Source: Pseudorasbora parva (lineage: Eukaryota; Chordata; Actinopteri; Cypriniformes; Gobionidae). From it: a stretch of 64,000 bases of DNA. Position 1 is the stretch's first letter; every line of letters begins with the position of its first letter. The translations under genes and the position numbers were made by a program. The notes below the pieces were generated by a model. That model had not been told where the DNA came from. It ran no database searches and worked only from the letters and a program-made list of their open reading frames with translations. Positions 14,385 to 28,499 of this stretch are shown here, in pieces. The stretch spans positions 5,142,428 through 5,206,427 of the forward strand of contig NC_090173.1 in NCBI RefSeq assembly GCF_024679245.1. The letters are read 5' to 3'.

Positions 14385-16464
14385 ATGCAAACACTCACAA
14401 CACAACCAAATACAGAAACACTGCAAACTCACAATACAAACAAATACAGAAACACACAGCAAATGCTCACAACACAACCAAATACAGAAAGGTCTGCAAA
14501 TATTCAACACAACCACATACAGAAACGACTATAAAAGCTCAATACAAACAAACAAAAACAACTGCAAATACTCACAATGCAAATAAATACAGAAAGTCTG
14601 CAAATGCTCACAAATCCAGAAAAATCTGTGAATATTCACAACACAACCAAATACAGAAACACGGCAAATACTCATAACACAACCAAATACTGAAACAACA
14701 CAACCCCATACAGAAACAACTGCAAATACTCATAACACAACCAAATATAGAAACGTCCGCAAATATTCAACACAACCAAATACAGAAACACTGCTCACAA
14801 CTCAACCAAATACAGAAACTCTGTAAATACTCACAATGCAACCAAATACAGAAACACAACACGACCACATACAGAAACAACTGCAAATACTCACAATGCA
14901 ACCAAATACAGAAACACAACACGACCACATACAGAAACAACTGCAAATACTCACAATGCAACCAAATACAGAAACTCTGCAAATACTCACAACGCAACCA
15001 AATACAGAAACACTTCCAAATGCTCACAATGCAACCAAATACAGAAACAAGTCAAATACTCACAACCAAATACAGAAACACACCAAATACGAACACGCTG
15101 AAAATGCTCACAACAAAACCAAATACAGAAACTCTGCAAATGCTCACAAATCCAGAAAAATCTGTGAATATTCACAACACAACCAAATACAGAAACACGG
15201 CAAATACTCACAACACAACCAAATACAGAAACTCTGCAAATGCCCACAACGCGACCAAATACAGAAACACTGCAAATACTCACAACGCAACCAAATACAG
15301 AAACACAGCAAATACTCACAACACAACCAAATACAGAAACATTTGCAAATACTCACAACACAACCAAATACAGAAACTCTGCAAATACTCACAATACAAC
15401 CACATACAGAAACAACTGCAAATACTCACAACCAAATACAGAAACACACCAAATACGAACACGCTGAAAATGCTCACAACAAAACCAAATACAGAAACAC
15501 TGCAAATACCCACAACACAACCAAATACAGAAATACAACACAACCAAATAGAGAACCACATGGCAAATGCTCACAATACAACCAAATACAGAAACACTGC
15601 TCACAATGCAACCAAATACAGAAAAACTTCCAAACGCTCAACGCAACCAAATACAGAAACTCTGCAAATACTCACAACGCAACCAAATACAGAAACACAC
15701 TGCAAATAATCACAATGCAACCAGATACAGAAACACTGCAAATACTCACAACCAAATACAGAAAGGCTTCCAAATGCTCACAACACAAACAAATACAGAA
15801 ACACACTGCAAATGCTCACAACGCAACCAAATACAGAAACAACTGCAAATACTCACAACACACCCAAATACAGATACACACTGCAATCCAACAAAATAAA
15901 AATACAGAAACACCTGCAAATACTCTCAACACAACCAAATACAGAAACACCTGCAAATACTCACAACGCAACCAAATACAGAAACACTGCAAATACTCAC
16001 AACACACCCAAATACAGATACACACTGCAAATCCAACACAATACAAATACAGAAACGCCTGCAAATACTCACAACGCAACCAAATACAGAAACATCTGCA
16101 AATACTCACAACGCAACCAAATACAGAAACACTGCAAATACTCACAACGCAACCAAATTCAGAAACACACTGCAAATGCTCACAACGCAACCAAATACAG
16201 AAACACACTGCAAATACTCACAACGCAACCAAATTCAGAAACACACTGCAAATGCTCACAATGCAACCAATACAGAAAAACTTCCAAACGTTCACAACGT
16301 AACCAAATACAGAAATACACTACAAATACTCACAATACAACCAAATACAGAAACACACTCCAAATGCTCACAACACAACCAAATAGAGAAACACTGCAAA
16401 TACTCACAACACAACCAAATACAGAAACACTGCAAATGCTCACAACACAACCACATACAGAAAC

Positions 16465-17230
16465 GAGCAGATACTCTCCACTCAAGGATGAACGATACAA
16501 TTTTTTCAGAACCCATAACGACACCAATGCAGTTGTTTAAAAGTGGTTTGTAGAATTTATAAAGAAAACCAACAAATTACAAAAATACTACTGTAAACTA
16601 GAAGGTGGATTAACTAAATTGGTGGATAATTTAGCAGCAAAAGTTACTCTAGAAAAATCATGAGTCCACAATAATTGTATAAAATCTAAACATTTAATGG
16701 AAATTAAATTAATAAAAGTTAATACGTGTAACACTAAAACTGATAAAATGTTACACACATGTAAAATACATTCATGGAAATACAAGTATATTTATAGAAA
16801 TAGGGCCTATATACATTAAAAAATTACATTAATTTTAAATGTATAGTGCAGTAATGAGGTATCAACATATAAGAAATAGAGCAGAACAAGAGAGGCTATT
16901 AATCTTTCATAGTACAAAAGTATTATAATACAAAAGGCTCAAATACAAGCGGCACAAAATGCATATGCACATCCCGTGCACAAAAGATAATGCACTTCTA
17001 TCTGTATATTTAATATTATTGATATTAATAATATTATATTTAATATTATTAAAATTATTATTATTTATCCGTACCTCACATTATGGAATGGCTTCAGAAC
17101 ACTTAATATAGAGCACAAGGAGTTGATGACACTTTAATATTTTGTGTCTATTGTGGGGGCACTGGGGCTTAACTAACACAGAATATTATATGCACAGTAT
17201 CAATCCAGCGAATAATGGCGATGAAATCCA
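16465..17230. other. AT-rich gap between minisatellite blocks
   Basis: About 770 bases of AT-rich sequence with no gene-like open frame. It contains short ATTATTAATATT runs near 17010-17065. No terminal inverted repeats were found. Nothing supports a function. Confidence 0.4.
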
Positions 17231-17405
17231 TCCCTACACAAAACCAAATACAGAAACACTGCAAATACTCACAATACAAACCCAAATACAGAAACACTGC
17301 AAATACTCACAATACAAACCCAAATACAGAAACACTGCAAATACTCACAATACAAACCCAAATACAGAAACACTGCAAATACTCACAATACAAACCCAAA
17401 TACAG
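17231..17405. repeat. 38-bp variant minisatellite block
   Basis: Four to five near-identical units, here 38 bp because the linker is TACAAACCC rather than CACAACC. The local homogeneity contrasts with the degenerate main arrays and suggests recent local amplification. The block ends at ...CCAAATACAG and is followed by TGTGACAGAG, exactly as at 2158. Confidence 0.85.
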
Positions 17406-17753
17406 TGTGACAGAGCTACCTTTCCTTATGCTCGCTGGTCCATGCAGCACACACACCCACACACACCTTACCTCATCCTCACTCTTCTGCTGAGGCAGAC
17501 GGATTTGATAGCACGCTGGTCTGGTCTTCATACACGCATACATATCCACCCCATCTCCATCCCCAACCGTATTCACATCGCTCCTAACATACATACACAC
17601 ACATTAACTTTGTCTTTCAGTTTGATGTTTTGTCCTGTTGTTGTGTTTATTCTTACCTGTCTTCTGTGTTTGTCAGCGTCTATGTTGCTGGTCTTCCGTG
17701 TTGCGTCTCCTCCATCGGCCGGTCGAACCTGAGTGCCACCCAGCGGCCTGGAT
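17406..17753. repeat. Left flank of composite retroelement, copy B, with short CA run
   Basis: Near-copy of 2159-2518: same TGTGACAG start, a CA-rich run at about 17447-17465, then the same T/C-rich text. It precedes SINE3 copy B just as copy A does, so the flank and SINE were duplicated together. Confidence 0.55.
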
Positions 17754-18345
17754 AATGAATGAACGAATGAGGCATTTATATAGCGCTTTAATATGTAATA
17801 CTGTACACCCAAAGCACTTTACACTCATGACAGGGATCTCTCCTCAAACCACCACCAGTGTGCAGCATCCACTTGGATGATGTGACTAGAGCCACAGTAC
17901 AACAGCGCCAGTGCGCTCACCACACACCAGAGATAGGTGGAGAGGAGAGAGGGTGATAGAGCCAATTCAATGGATGGGGATTATTAGGAGGCCATATTTG
18001 GTCAGGGCCAATCGAGGGAATTTGGCCAGGACACCAGGCTTACACCCCTACTCTTTACAAGAAGTGCCATAGGATTTTTAATGACCACAGAGAGTCAGGA
18101 CCTCGGTTTAACGTCTCAGCTGAAGGACGACGCTCTTTGACAGTACAGTGTCCCCATCACTATACTGGGGCGTTAGGACCCAAACAGACCACGGGGTGAG
18201 CACCCCCTCCTGGCCTCACTAACACCTCTACCAGCAGAAGCCTGGTTTTCCCAGTTGGTCTCCCATCCAGGCACTGACCAGGCTCAGCCCTTCTTAGCTT
18301 CAGTGGGAAACCAGACTTGGGCTACAGGGTTATATGGCTGCTGGC
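17754..18345 (-). mobile_element. SINE3-type (5S rRNA-derived) SINE, copy B
   Basis: Second copy of the element at 2519-3106, same orientation, differing by scattered substitutions and a small insertion near 18077-18083. The 5S-like head is at about 18252-18305 (complement contains GGTCTCCCATCCAGG and CTTAGCTTC) and the LINE-type tail with TTCATTCATT at 17754-17790. The 5S similarity covers only part of a 5S gene, so this is a SINE and not a 5S rRNA gene. Confidence 0.75.
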
Positions 18346-18942
18346 TATATGGATAAATAGTGCCAGGTCCACTGTGGGTGTGTTTGTTGGCGTGAATCAG
18401 CTGGAAGGTGTCTCGTCCACTGTCTTTTTTGCCACAGGGGGGATAGTGAAATGTATTATTATTATTATTATTATTATTATTGTTTATCATTTTATGTTTA
18501 TCTTTTGTGTTTATTATTTTTACTGCATTTCTATAAATATTTCATTTTATGTGCATATATTAATGTTGCGTAAATGTATATGCACTTACCTGTATCCTTA
18601 CCCCTCCATATTGATAATGGTTCTAACTAAAAGGATCGGGACTTGGCCTATAAGAAGAAGCTCCAGAGAAGGATCTGTGTCAGTTAACCGGGTTAGCGAG
18701 ACTGCAAGTGTGGTGCCATGAGCAATCTCTTTAGTCTGTCATTAAAGTAATTGGTGTATGCATATGTTTTTTTTTCTTTTGTTTGTTCTTTTGTACAGTT
18801 GTGTTTCGGTTACTTTTGTATATAGTGTTGAGTCCCCTGCATGCTGTGATGCGTGACTTCCTGAGCACACAAGAGCAGAGGAAGAAATGCTATGTGAAGG
18901 AGAGGGTCTACGAGAGTTGATTCTGCAAGCAGTTGGCCGGCT

Positions 18943-19560
18943 GTGGAGTTAAATGAGGGCGACAGTCCATGGATGGAGCTGCCTACATCAGCCCAGCGGA
19001 GGAGCACAGATTGTCAGAGAGACTCACCGACTGACACAAGGTACTGCCAGCCAACACCACGAACGAAGCAGAGCTCGCCGATATTCCAACAAAGGCAGGA
19101 CATGGAGAGTATCCTACACCGTTTTGAGTGGCTCACTAGGACCTGGAGACGGCCAGAAGCGGAGTGGAGCTATTATCTGGTTCCACTGCTGTCTGTGCAA
19201 GCGCTGGAAGCCTATCTGTCTATGGAATATAACCAAGCAGAGGTTTATGCTGAGCTGAAGGAGGTGCTGTTGGAAATATTCAACATTTCGCTAGACTTAC
19301 CACCAACAGTTCAGAGCCACGTCAACTCTAGCTGGAGAATCACCAGAGACCTACAACAGACTTAGGAACTTGTACCATTGCTGGGTAAGACCTGAGCTGC
19401 ACAAAGGAAGAGATCGGTGAGACACTAGCTCTGGAGAGGTTTCTGTGGGTCATACCCTACAAGATATTGGGTACGGGTCAAGGAACATGAGCCAGCAACT
19501 GGACTGGATGCTGCTAAACTGGCGCAACAGTATCTCAATGCTCACCGTGGTAAGTCAGCG
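18943..19560 (+). pseudogene. gag relic with SCAN-like capsid region
   Basis: The 140-codon open part (18943-19365) includes ...FEWLTRTWRRPEAEW...LVPLLSVQALEAYLSM. This matches the pattern of SCAN domains and the capsid of Gmr1-like Gypsy elements (aromatic-E/F...W...L.PLL.G.AL.AY). After a frame change the text near 19400-19550 (LERFLWVIPYK; then EHEPATGLDAAKLAQQYLN in another frame) is the end of the same domain. Frame breaks show it is dead. Known: the SCAN domain of tetrapod zinc-finger genes descends from this class of gag. Confidence 0.55.
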
Positions 19561-19574
19561 CTCTCAAGCCATAA

Positions 19575-19980
19575 ATGGTAACGTTAAAACATGCCAACAA
19601 CTGGGTCACAAGGCAACAGTGTGTCCAGTTCGTAAGGCAAAATTGACTGGCTTTTGTTACGTCCCAAGGGAGGAGGACAATATGAACAATGTGCGCAAAA
19701 CCCAGAATGTGCACGTGACTCTGAACGGACAATATCTGAACGCTTTGTTGGAAAATGGCCGATCCTCGTCATTGCTGAAAAAAAGTCATACGTCCCGTTC
19801 CATTTTATCAGTAGGTCACAGGGTTGAGAAGCAGTATCATTAAATGGAGGTGAATGTATGTGTGCAGGACCAAACTTACCTGTTAAATGTGGCAATTGTG
19901 GATGACTTACCTGCTGACATGATTTTAGGGAGAGTGCTCACCAGAGAGTGCTTACTGAACTACTGCATTCTGTTGAAGTA
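19575..19980 (+). pseudogene. Zinc knuckle and aspartic protease relic
   Basis: One frame carries CQQLGHKATVCP, a zinc knuckle lacking only the first Cys. It then shows VTLNGQYLNALLENG (about 19712-19757), the position of the protease active-site D-T/S-G, here changed to ENG. After an indel the text around 19849-19950 continues with the protease flap and an M-ILGR core. Loss of the catalytic Asp and broken frames mean no activity. Confidence 0.55.
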
Positions 19981-20579
19981 ATTGTTAATTACGTAGGTGC
20001 AGGTTAAAACTGTGCTGCAGCCTTTGCCGGACTTACACCATAGTCTGTTGCAGGGCGGGACTAAAGCTGTAAAAAGGTTTGGGTACACCAGCTCCCACGA
20101 TCCAAACTGAAGGTCTGTTTGTAGGCAGGTCCCAGAGAATATTGCAGAGTTGCATTTTTTCTCAGGGTGTTAGAGAGGAAACAAGCTGACTTATGTGGGT
20201 AAAAACATGTTATCAGTTGTATACAGTACATGAATATACCCATCTGGTTGTCCCTACATGTTGTCGTCCCCTTGTGTTACACCTAGGTCACCGTGTTCCA
20301 TGGGCAATGCATATGGCACTCCAGAAAACGTATGCACACATTAGCTCACAATTTGTTTGGCCTTCCATGTATACTGATGTACAAAAATACTAGCCTGACA
20401 AGCCAGACCCACATCTAAAAAAAATAATGCACCACATGCCAAAAGACCAGTGCACCAACGGGATAGGGCACCCTTACACCCTTTGCCAGTCATATCTGAA
20501 TAATACATATTCAGCAGGGGACTAGGATAAACGGCTACCGCTATTGCTGATGGCCTAGAGAGAGGCAAGGTATCAAGCG

Positions 20580-20843
20580 TCAAAAGGTTTCTCTCCATTT
20601 GAGCTCATGTATGGATGGTGGGTACAAGGATTTATGGATCTCCTACGAAAAGGATGGGAGGCCCCTTCGTCTGGAGACGGGACAAAGTCTGAAAAGGGCA
20701 TTCTCCAGTACGTCCTTAAAATAAGAAACTACCATGCCAGATCCCGAGAGCTGCAAACCTGGACAGAAGGTCATGTTAATGCTTCCCACTTTGGCAAACA
20801 AGCTGTTAATAAAGTGGGAAGACCCACACAATATTGTCCGTAG
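20580..20843 (+). pseudogene. Integrase C-terminal relic
   Basis: The frame from 20580 reads SKGFSPFELMYGW...LLRKGWE, the conserved end of Gypsy/retroviral-type integrase core (SPFEL.YG) followed by the linker typical of Gypsy. It continues open to 20843 but without the chromodomain or other ends. The reverse transcriptase and RNase H that should lie between protease and this point are missing. Confidence 0.55.
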
Positions 20844-20948
20844 AAAAGAATCACAGTACAGGTAGATGCGTCGTAGACAGTTAACCTGTTTGGCAAGCGT
20901 GCAAGTGTTGTGCCCCGAGCGATCTCTATATTCACGAAGACAAGGTGG

Positions 20949-23900
20949 GCCAAATACAGAAACAGACTGCAAATACTCACAATACAACCAAATACAGAAA
21001 CACTGCAGATACTCACAACGCATCCACATACAGAAACACTGCAAATACTCACAACACAACCAAATACAGAAACACACTACAAATACTCCTAATGCAAATA
21101 AATACAGAAACGTCTGCAAATACTCAACACAACCAAATACAGAAACACTGCAAACACTCACAATACAACCACATACACATATACAATGCAAATATAGAAA
21201 CACTGCAAATATTAATGCAAATAAATACAGAAAATCTGCAAATACTCACAACAAATCCAAATACAGAAACACTTCAAAAGCTCAGAACGCAACATACAAG
21301 ACAAACAGACAAAAATTGCAAATACCCACAATACAACCAAATACAGAAATACACAGCAAATGCTCACAAAACCAAATAGTGAAACGTCCGCAAATATTCA
21401 GCACAACCAAATACAGAAACACTACTCACAATGTAACCACATACAGAAACACTGCAAATACTCACAACACAACCAAACACAGAAACGCACTGCAAATACT
21501 CACAAAGTAACCAAATACAGAAATGTCCGCAAATTTTCAACATGACCAAATACAGAACCATTGCAAATACTCACAATACAACCAAATACAGAAACACTAC
21601 AAATACTCACAACAAATCCAAATACAGAAGCACTTCAAATGCTCACAACACAACCAAATACAAAAATTGCAAATACTCACAATACAACCAAATACAGAAA
21701 CACTGCAAATACTCACAAAGTTAAATACAGAAACACACAGCAAATACTCAACACAACCAAATACAGACAAAAATTGGTTGTATTGTGAGTATTTGCAAAT
21801 ACAGAAACGTCTGCAAATATTCAACACAACCACATACAGAAACAACTATAAAAGCTCAATACAAACAAACAAAAACAACTGCAAATACTCAATGCAAATA
21901 AATACAGAAAGTCTGCAAATGCTCAAATCCAAATACAGAAAAATGTGAATACTCACAACACAACCAAATACTCACAAAACAACCAAATACAGAAACACAA
22001 AGCAAGTGACTCAACGCAACCACATACAGAAACACTTGCAAATGCTTACAACCCAACCACATATAGAAACACTGCAAATACTCACAATAAAACCAAATAC
22101 AGAAACACACAGCAAATGCTCACAACACAACCACATGCAATGCAAATAAATACAGAAATATCTGCAAATACAAACAACAGAAACACTGCAAATACACACA
22201 AAACAGAAACGCCTGCAAATTTTCAACACGACCAAATACAGAAACACTGCAAATACTCACAACACAACCACATACAGAACCATCTACAAATACTCACAAC
22301 AAATCCAAATACAGAGACACTTCAAATGCTCAGAACGCAGCCATACAAAAACACCTGCAAATATTCAACACAACCAAATACAGAAACAACTATAAAAGCT
22401 CAATGCAAACAAACAAAAACAACAACTGCAAATACAATGCAAATACTCACAACAAATCCAAATACAGAAAACACACTGCAAATGCCCAGAATGCAACCAC
22501 ATACAGAAACAACTGTAAATACTCACAACACAACCAAAATACAGAAACATCCGCAAATATTCAACACAACCACATACAGAAACAACTATAAAATCTCAAT
22601 GCAAACAAAAAACAAGTGCAAATACAATGCAAATAAATACAGAAAGTCTGAAAATGCTCACAATACAACCAAATACAGAAACACACAGCAAGTGCTCTTA
22701 ACACAACCACATATAGAAACACTGCAAATACTCACAATACAACCAAATACAGAAACACTTCAAATACTCACAATACAAACAAATACAGAAACACACAGCA
22801 AATGCTCACAACACAACCAAATAGAGAAACGCAGCAAATACTCACAATGCAAATACAGAAACACTGCAAATACTCACAATACAAGCATACAGAAACACAC
22901 AGCAAGTGCTCACAACCCAACCACATATAGAAACACTGTAAATACTCACAATACAGAAACGTCCGCAAATATTCAACACAGCCACATACAGAAACACTGC
23001 AAGTACTCACAACACAACCAAATACAGAAACACACAGCAAATGCTCACAACGCAACCACATACACATATACAATGCAAATAAATACAGAAATATCAGCAA
23101 ATACACACAAAACGGAAACGTCTGCAAATATTCAAACAGACCAAATACAGAAACACTGCAAATACTTAATGCAAATAAATACAGAACCATCTGCAAATAC
23201 TCACAACAAAACCAAATATAGAAACGTCCGCAAATATTCAACACAACCAAATACAGAAACACTGCAAATACTCATACAGCAAATACAGAAACTCTGCAAA
23301 CTCACAATGCAACCAAATACAGAAACACTGCAAATACTCACAATACAACCAAATACAGAAACACTGCAAATACTCACATACAACCAAATACAGAAACACT
23401 GCAAATACTCACAATACAAACAAATACAGAATCACACAGCAAATGCTCACAACACAACCAAATACAGAAACATCTGCAAATATTCAACACAACCACATAC
23501 AGAAACGACTATAAAAGCTCAATACAAACAAACAAAAACAACTGCAAATACTCACAACACAAATAAACACAGAAACACACAGCAAATGCTCACAACGCAA
23601 CCACATACACATATACAATGCAAATGAATACAGAACCATCTGCAAATACTCACAACACAACCAAATATAGAAACGTCCGCAAATATTCAACACTTCCACA
23701 TACAGAAACACTACAAATACTCATAATGCAAAAACAGAAACATACAGCAAATGCTCACAACACAACCACAAACATATACAATGCAAATAAATACAGAAAT
23801 ATCTGCAAATACATACAGAAATATCTGCAAATACTCACAAAACAACCAAACACAGAAACACTACAAATACTCACAATACAAACAAATATAGAAACACACA

Positions 23901-26900
23901 GCAAATGCTCACAACGCAACCACAAACATTTACAATGCAAATAAATACAGAACCATCTACAAATACTCACAACACAACCAAATACAGAACCATCTGCAAA
24001 TACTCACAATGCAAAGAAATAAAGCAAATAAAGAAAGCAAAGAAATAAAGCAAATACAGAAACACTGCAAATGCTCACAATACAGACAAATATACAATGC
24101 AAATAAATACAGAAATATCTGCAAATACTCACAACACAACCAAACACAGAAACACTGCAAATACACACAAAACGGAAACGTCTGCAAATATCCAAACACA
24201 CCAAATACAGAAACACTGCAAATACTCACAACGCAACCACAAACATTTACAATGCAAATAAATACAGAACCATCTACAAATACTCACAACACAACCAAAT
24301 ACAGAAACACTGCAAATACTCAATGCAAAAACAGAAACATTGCAAATACTCACAATACAAACAAATACAGAAACAGTGCAAATACTCACAATGCAAATAA
24401 ATACAGAAACACTGCAAATACTCACAACACAACCAAATACAGAAACACTGCAAATACTCATACAGCAAATACAGAAACACACAGCAAGTGCTCACAACCC
24501 AACCACATATAGAAAAACTGCAAATACTCACAATTCAGAAACGTCCGCAAATATTCAACACAGCAACATACAGAATACTGCAAGTACTCACAACACAACC
24601 AAATACAGAAACACACAGCAAATGCTCACAACGCAACCACATACACATATACAATGCAAATACAGAAATATCTGCAGATACTCACAACACAACCAAACAC
24701 AGAAACACTGCAAAAACACAAAACAGAAACGTCTGCAAATATTCAAACACACCATATACAGAAACACTGTAAATACTAAATGCAAATAAATACAGAACCA
24801 TCTGCAAATACTCACAACAAAACAAAATACAAAAACACTGCAAATACTCAACACAACCAAATATAGAAGCGTCCGCAAATATTCAACACAACCAAATACA
24901 GAAACACTGCAAATGATCACAATACAAAAAAAATACAGAAACACAGCAAATGCTCACAACGCAACCACATACAGAAACACTACAAATACTCAATGCAAAA
25001 ACAGAAACATTGCAAATACTCACAATACAAACAAATACAGAAACACAGCAAATGCTCACAATGCAAATAAATACAGAACCATCTGCAAATACTCACAACA
25101 CAACCAAATACAGAAACACAGTGCAAATACTCACTATGCAAATAAATACAGAACCATCTGCAAATACTCACAACACAACCAAACACAGAAACACTGCAAA
25201 TACTCACAACACAACCAAATACAGAAACACAGTGCAAATACTCACTATGCAAATAAATACAGAACCATCTGCAAATACTCACAACACAACCAAACACAGA
25301 AACACTGCAAATACTCACAACACAACCAAATACAGAAACACTACAAATACTCAATGCAAAAACAGAAACATTGCAAATACTCACAATACAAACAAATACA
25401 GAAACACAGCAAATGCTCACAATGCAAATAAATACAGAACCATCTGCAAATACTCACGACACAACCAAATACAGAAACACAGTGCAAATACTCACTATGC
25501 AAATAAATACAGAACCATCTGCAAATACTCACAACACAACCAAACACAGAAACACTGCAAATACTCGTACAGCAAATACAGAAACACACAGTAAGTGCTC
25601 ACAACCTAACCACATATAGAAAAACTCCAAATACTCACAATACAGAAATGTCCACAAATATTCAACACAGCCACATACAGAATACTGCAAGTACTCACAA
25701 CACAACCAAATACAAAAACACACAGCAAATGCTCACAACGCAACCACATACACATATACAATGCAAATACAGAAATATTTGCAAATATTCACAACACAAC
25801 CAAACACAGAAACACTGCAAAAACACACAAAACAGAAACGTCTGCAAATATTCAAACACACCATATACAGAAACACTGTAAATACTTAATGCAAATAAAT
25901 ACAAAAACACTACAAATACTCACAACAAAAAAAAATACAAAAACACTGCAAATACTCACAACACAACCTAATACAGAAACACTACAAATACTCACAACAC
26001 AACAAAATACAAAAACACTGCAAATACTCACAACGCAACCACATACAGAAACACTACAAATACTCATAATGCAAAAACAGAAACATACAGCAAATGCTCA
26101 CAGCAATGCAAATACAGAAATATCTGCAAATACTCACAACACAACCAAATACAGAAACACTGCAAATACTCATACAGCAAATACAGAAACACACAGCAAG
26201 TGCTCACAACCCAACCGCATATAGAAACACTGCAAATACTCACAATACAGAAACGTCCGCAAATATTCAACACAGCCACATACAGAATACTGCAAGTACT
26301 CACAACACAACCAAATACAGAAACACACAGCAAATGCTCACAACGCAACCACATACACATATACAATGCAAATACAGAAATATCTGCAAATACTCACAAC
26401 ACAACAAAATGCAAAAACACTGCAAATACTCACAACACAACCAAATACAGAAACACTGCAAATGCTCACAATACAAAAAAATACAGAAACACAGCAAATG
26501 CTCACAACGCAACCACATACAGAAACACTACAAATACTCATAATGCAAAACCAGAAACATACAGCAAATGCTCACAACAATGCAAATAAATACAGAAATA
26601 TCTGCAAATACTCACAACACAACCAAATACAGAAACACTACAAATACTCAATGCAAAAACAAAAACCATTGCAAATACTCACAATACAACCAAATACAGA
26701 AACACACAGCAAATGCTCACAACGAGAACCACATACACATATACAATGCAAATAAATACAGAACCATCTGCAAATACTCACAACACAACCAAATATAGAA
26801 ACACAGCAAATGCTCACAACACAACCACATACAGAAACACTGCAAATACTCAATGCAAAAACAGAAACATACAGCAAATGCTCACAACAATGCAAATAAA

Positions 26901-28499
26901 TACAGAAATATCTGCAAATGCTCACAACCCAACCAAACACAGAAACACTACAAATACTCAATGCAAAAACAGAAACATTGCAAATACTCAATGCAAAAAC
27001 TCACAATACAAACAAATACAGAAACACACAGCAAATGCTCACAACACAACCACAAACATATACAATGCAAATAAATACAGAACCATCTGCAAATACTCAC
27101 AATGCAAAGAAATAAAGCAAATAAAGAAAGCAAAGAAATAAAGCAAATACAGAAACACTGCAAATGCTCACAATACAAAAACACACAGAAACACACAGCA
27201 AATGCTCACAACCCAACCACATATAGAAACACTGCAAATACTCATACAGCAAATACAGAAACACTGCAGACTCACAATACAAACAAATACAGAAACACAC
27301 AGCAAATGCTCACAACACAACCAAATACAGAAACACTGCAGACTCACAATACAAACAAATACAGAAACACTGCAGACTCACAATACAAACAAATACAGAA
27401 ACACACAGCAAATGCTCACAACACCACCAAATACAGAGACAACTGCAAATACTCACAATGCAAATTAATACAGAACCGTCTGCAAATACTCACAACCAAA
27501 TACAGAAACACTGCAAATACTCACAATACAAGCAAATACAGAAACACACAGCAACTGCTCACAACCCAACCACATATAGAAACATTGCAAAAACTCACAA
27601 TACAGAAACGTCCACAAATATTCAACACAGCAACATACAGAATACTGCAAGTACTCACAACACAACCAAATACAGAAACACACAGCAAATGCTCACAACA
27701 CAACCACATACACATATACAATGCAAATAAATACTGAAATATCTGCAAATACTCACAACACAACCAAACACAGAAACTCTGCAAAATACACACAAAACGG
27801 AAACATCTGCAAATATTCAAACACACCATATACAGAAACACTGTAAATACTTAATGCAAATAAATACAGAACCATCTGCAAATACAACACAACCAAATAT
27901 AGAAACGTCCGCAAAAATTAAACACAAACAAATATAGAAACACTGCAAATACTCACAACACAACCAAATATAGAAACGTCCGCAAATATTCAACACAACC
28001 AAATACAGAAACACACAGCAATTGCTTACAACACAAACAAATACAAAAACACTGCAAATACTCACAACACAACCAAATACAGAATCACTGCAAATACACA
28101 CAAAACGGAAACGTCTGCAAATATTCAAACACACAGCAAAATGCTCACAACGCAAATGCTCACACAGCAAATGCTCACAACGCAACCAAATACAGAACAA
28201 TCTGCAAATACTCACAACAAAACCAAATATAGAACCATCTGCAAATACTCACAACACAACCAAATACAGAAACACACAGCAAACGCTCACAACACAACCA
28301 CAAACACATACAATGCAAATACAGAAATATCTGCAAATACTCACAAAAGAACCAAACACGGCAAATACACACAAAACAGAAACATCTGCAAATATTCAAC
28401 ACACCAAATACAGAAACACTGCAAATACTCACAAACGCAACCGCATACACATATACAATGCAAATAAATACAGAAATGTCTGCAATACTCACAAAGCAA
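20949..28499. repeat. Second large 36-bp minisatellite array (about 7.5 kb), more degenerate
   Basis: Same unit family and orientation as 4091-16464 but richer in variants such as AATGCAAATAAATACAG, ACATATACAATGC and TATTCAACAC linkers. A composite module (AGCAAGTGCTCACAACC, then ACGTCCGCAAATATTC, then ACATATACAATGC) recurs near 22900, 24481, 25591, 26195 and 27550. A local repeat of about 109 bp is seen at 25100-25330. Open frames of up to 560 codons (21945-23627) are by-products of the repeat. Confidence 0.92.

Larger units (their letters stand above)
4091..16464. repeat. Main 36-bp minisatellite array (about 12.4 kb)
   Basis: Tandem copies of a 36-bp unit; a clean example is 30196-30231. 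The core is AACCAAATACAGAAACACTG and the unit ends TCACAACAC. The + strand is A/C-rich with very little G. Variants change single bases or lose or gain a few nucleotides, so phase drifts and many units are shorter or longer. Since 36 bp is 12 codons, open frames of up to 531 codons run through it on both strands (Q-I-L-T-T-Q-P-N-T-E-T-L-like on +, C/V/S/F-rich on -). These have no starts, domains or codon bias of genes. No CRISPR-like spacers are present. Confidence 0.95.
18346..20948 (+). mobile_element. Gypsy-type LTR retrotransposon relic, copy B
   Basis: A decayed element with gag, protease and integrase remnants in the correct order. Two short related stretches bracket them: 18681-18732 and 20878-20929, both with CAGTTAACC, TGCAAGTG, TGTGCC/GGTGCC and GAGCRATCTCT at matching spacing. 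These are best read as remains of the two LTRs. An (ATT)n run lies at about 18456-18481. Relative to copy A (3107-4090) this copy keeps gag and integrase. The minisatellite resumes right after the 3' LTR-like stretch. Confidence 0.6.

Noticed and set aside
4091..16464. CRISPR-like appearance (regular repeats of 36 bp)
   Set aside because: Units are contiguous with no unique spacers, the array is 12 kb long, and the window is plainly vertebrate nuclear DNA.
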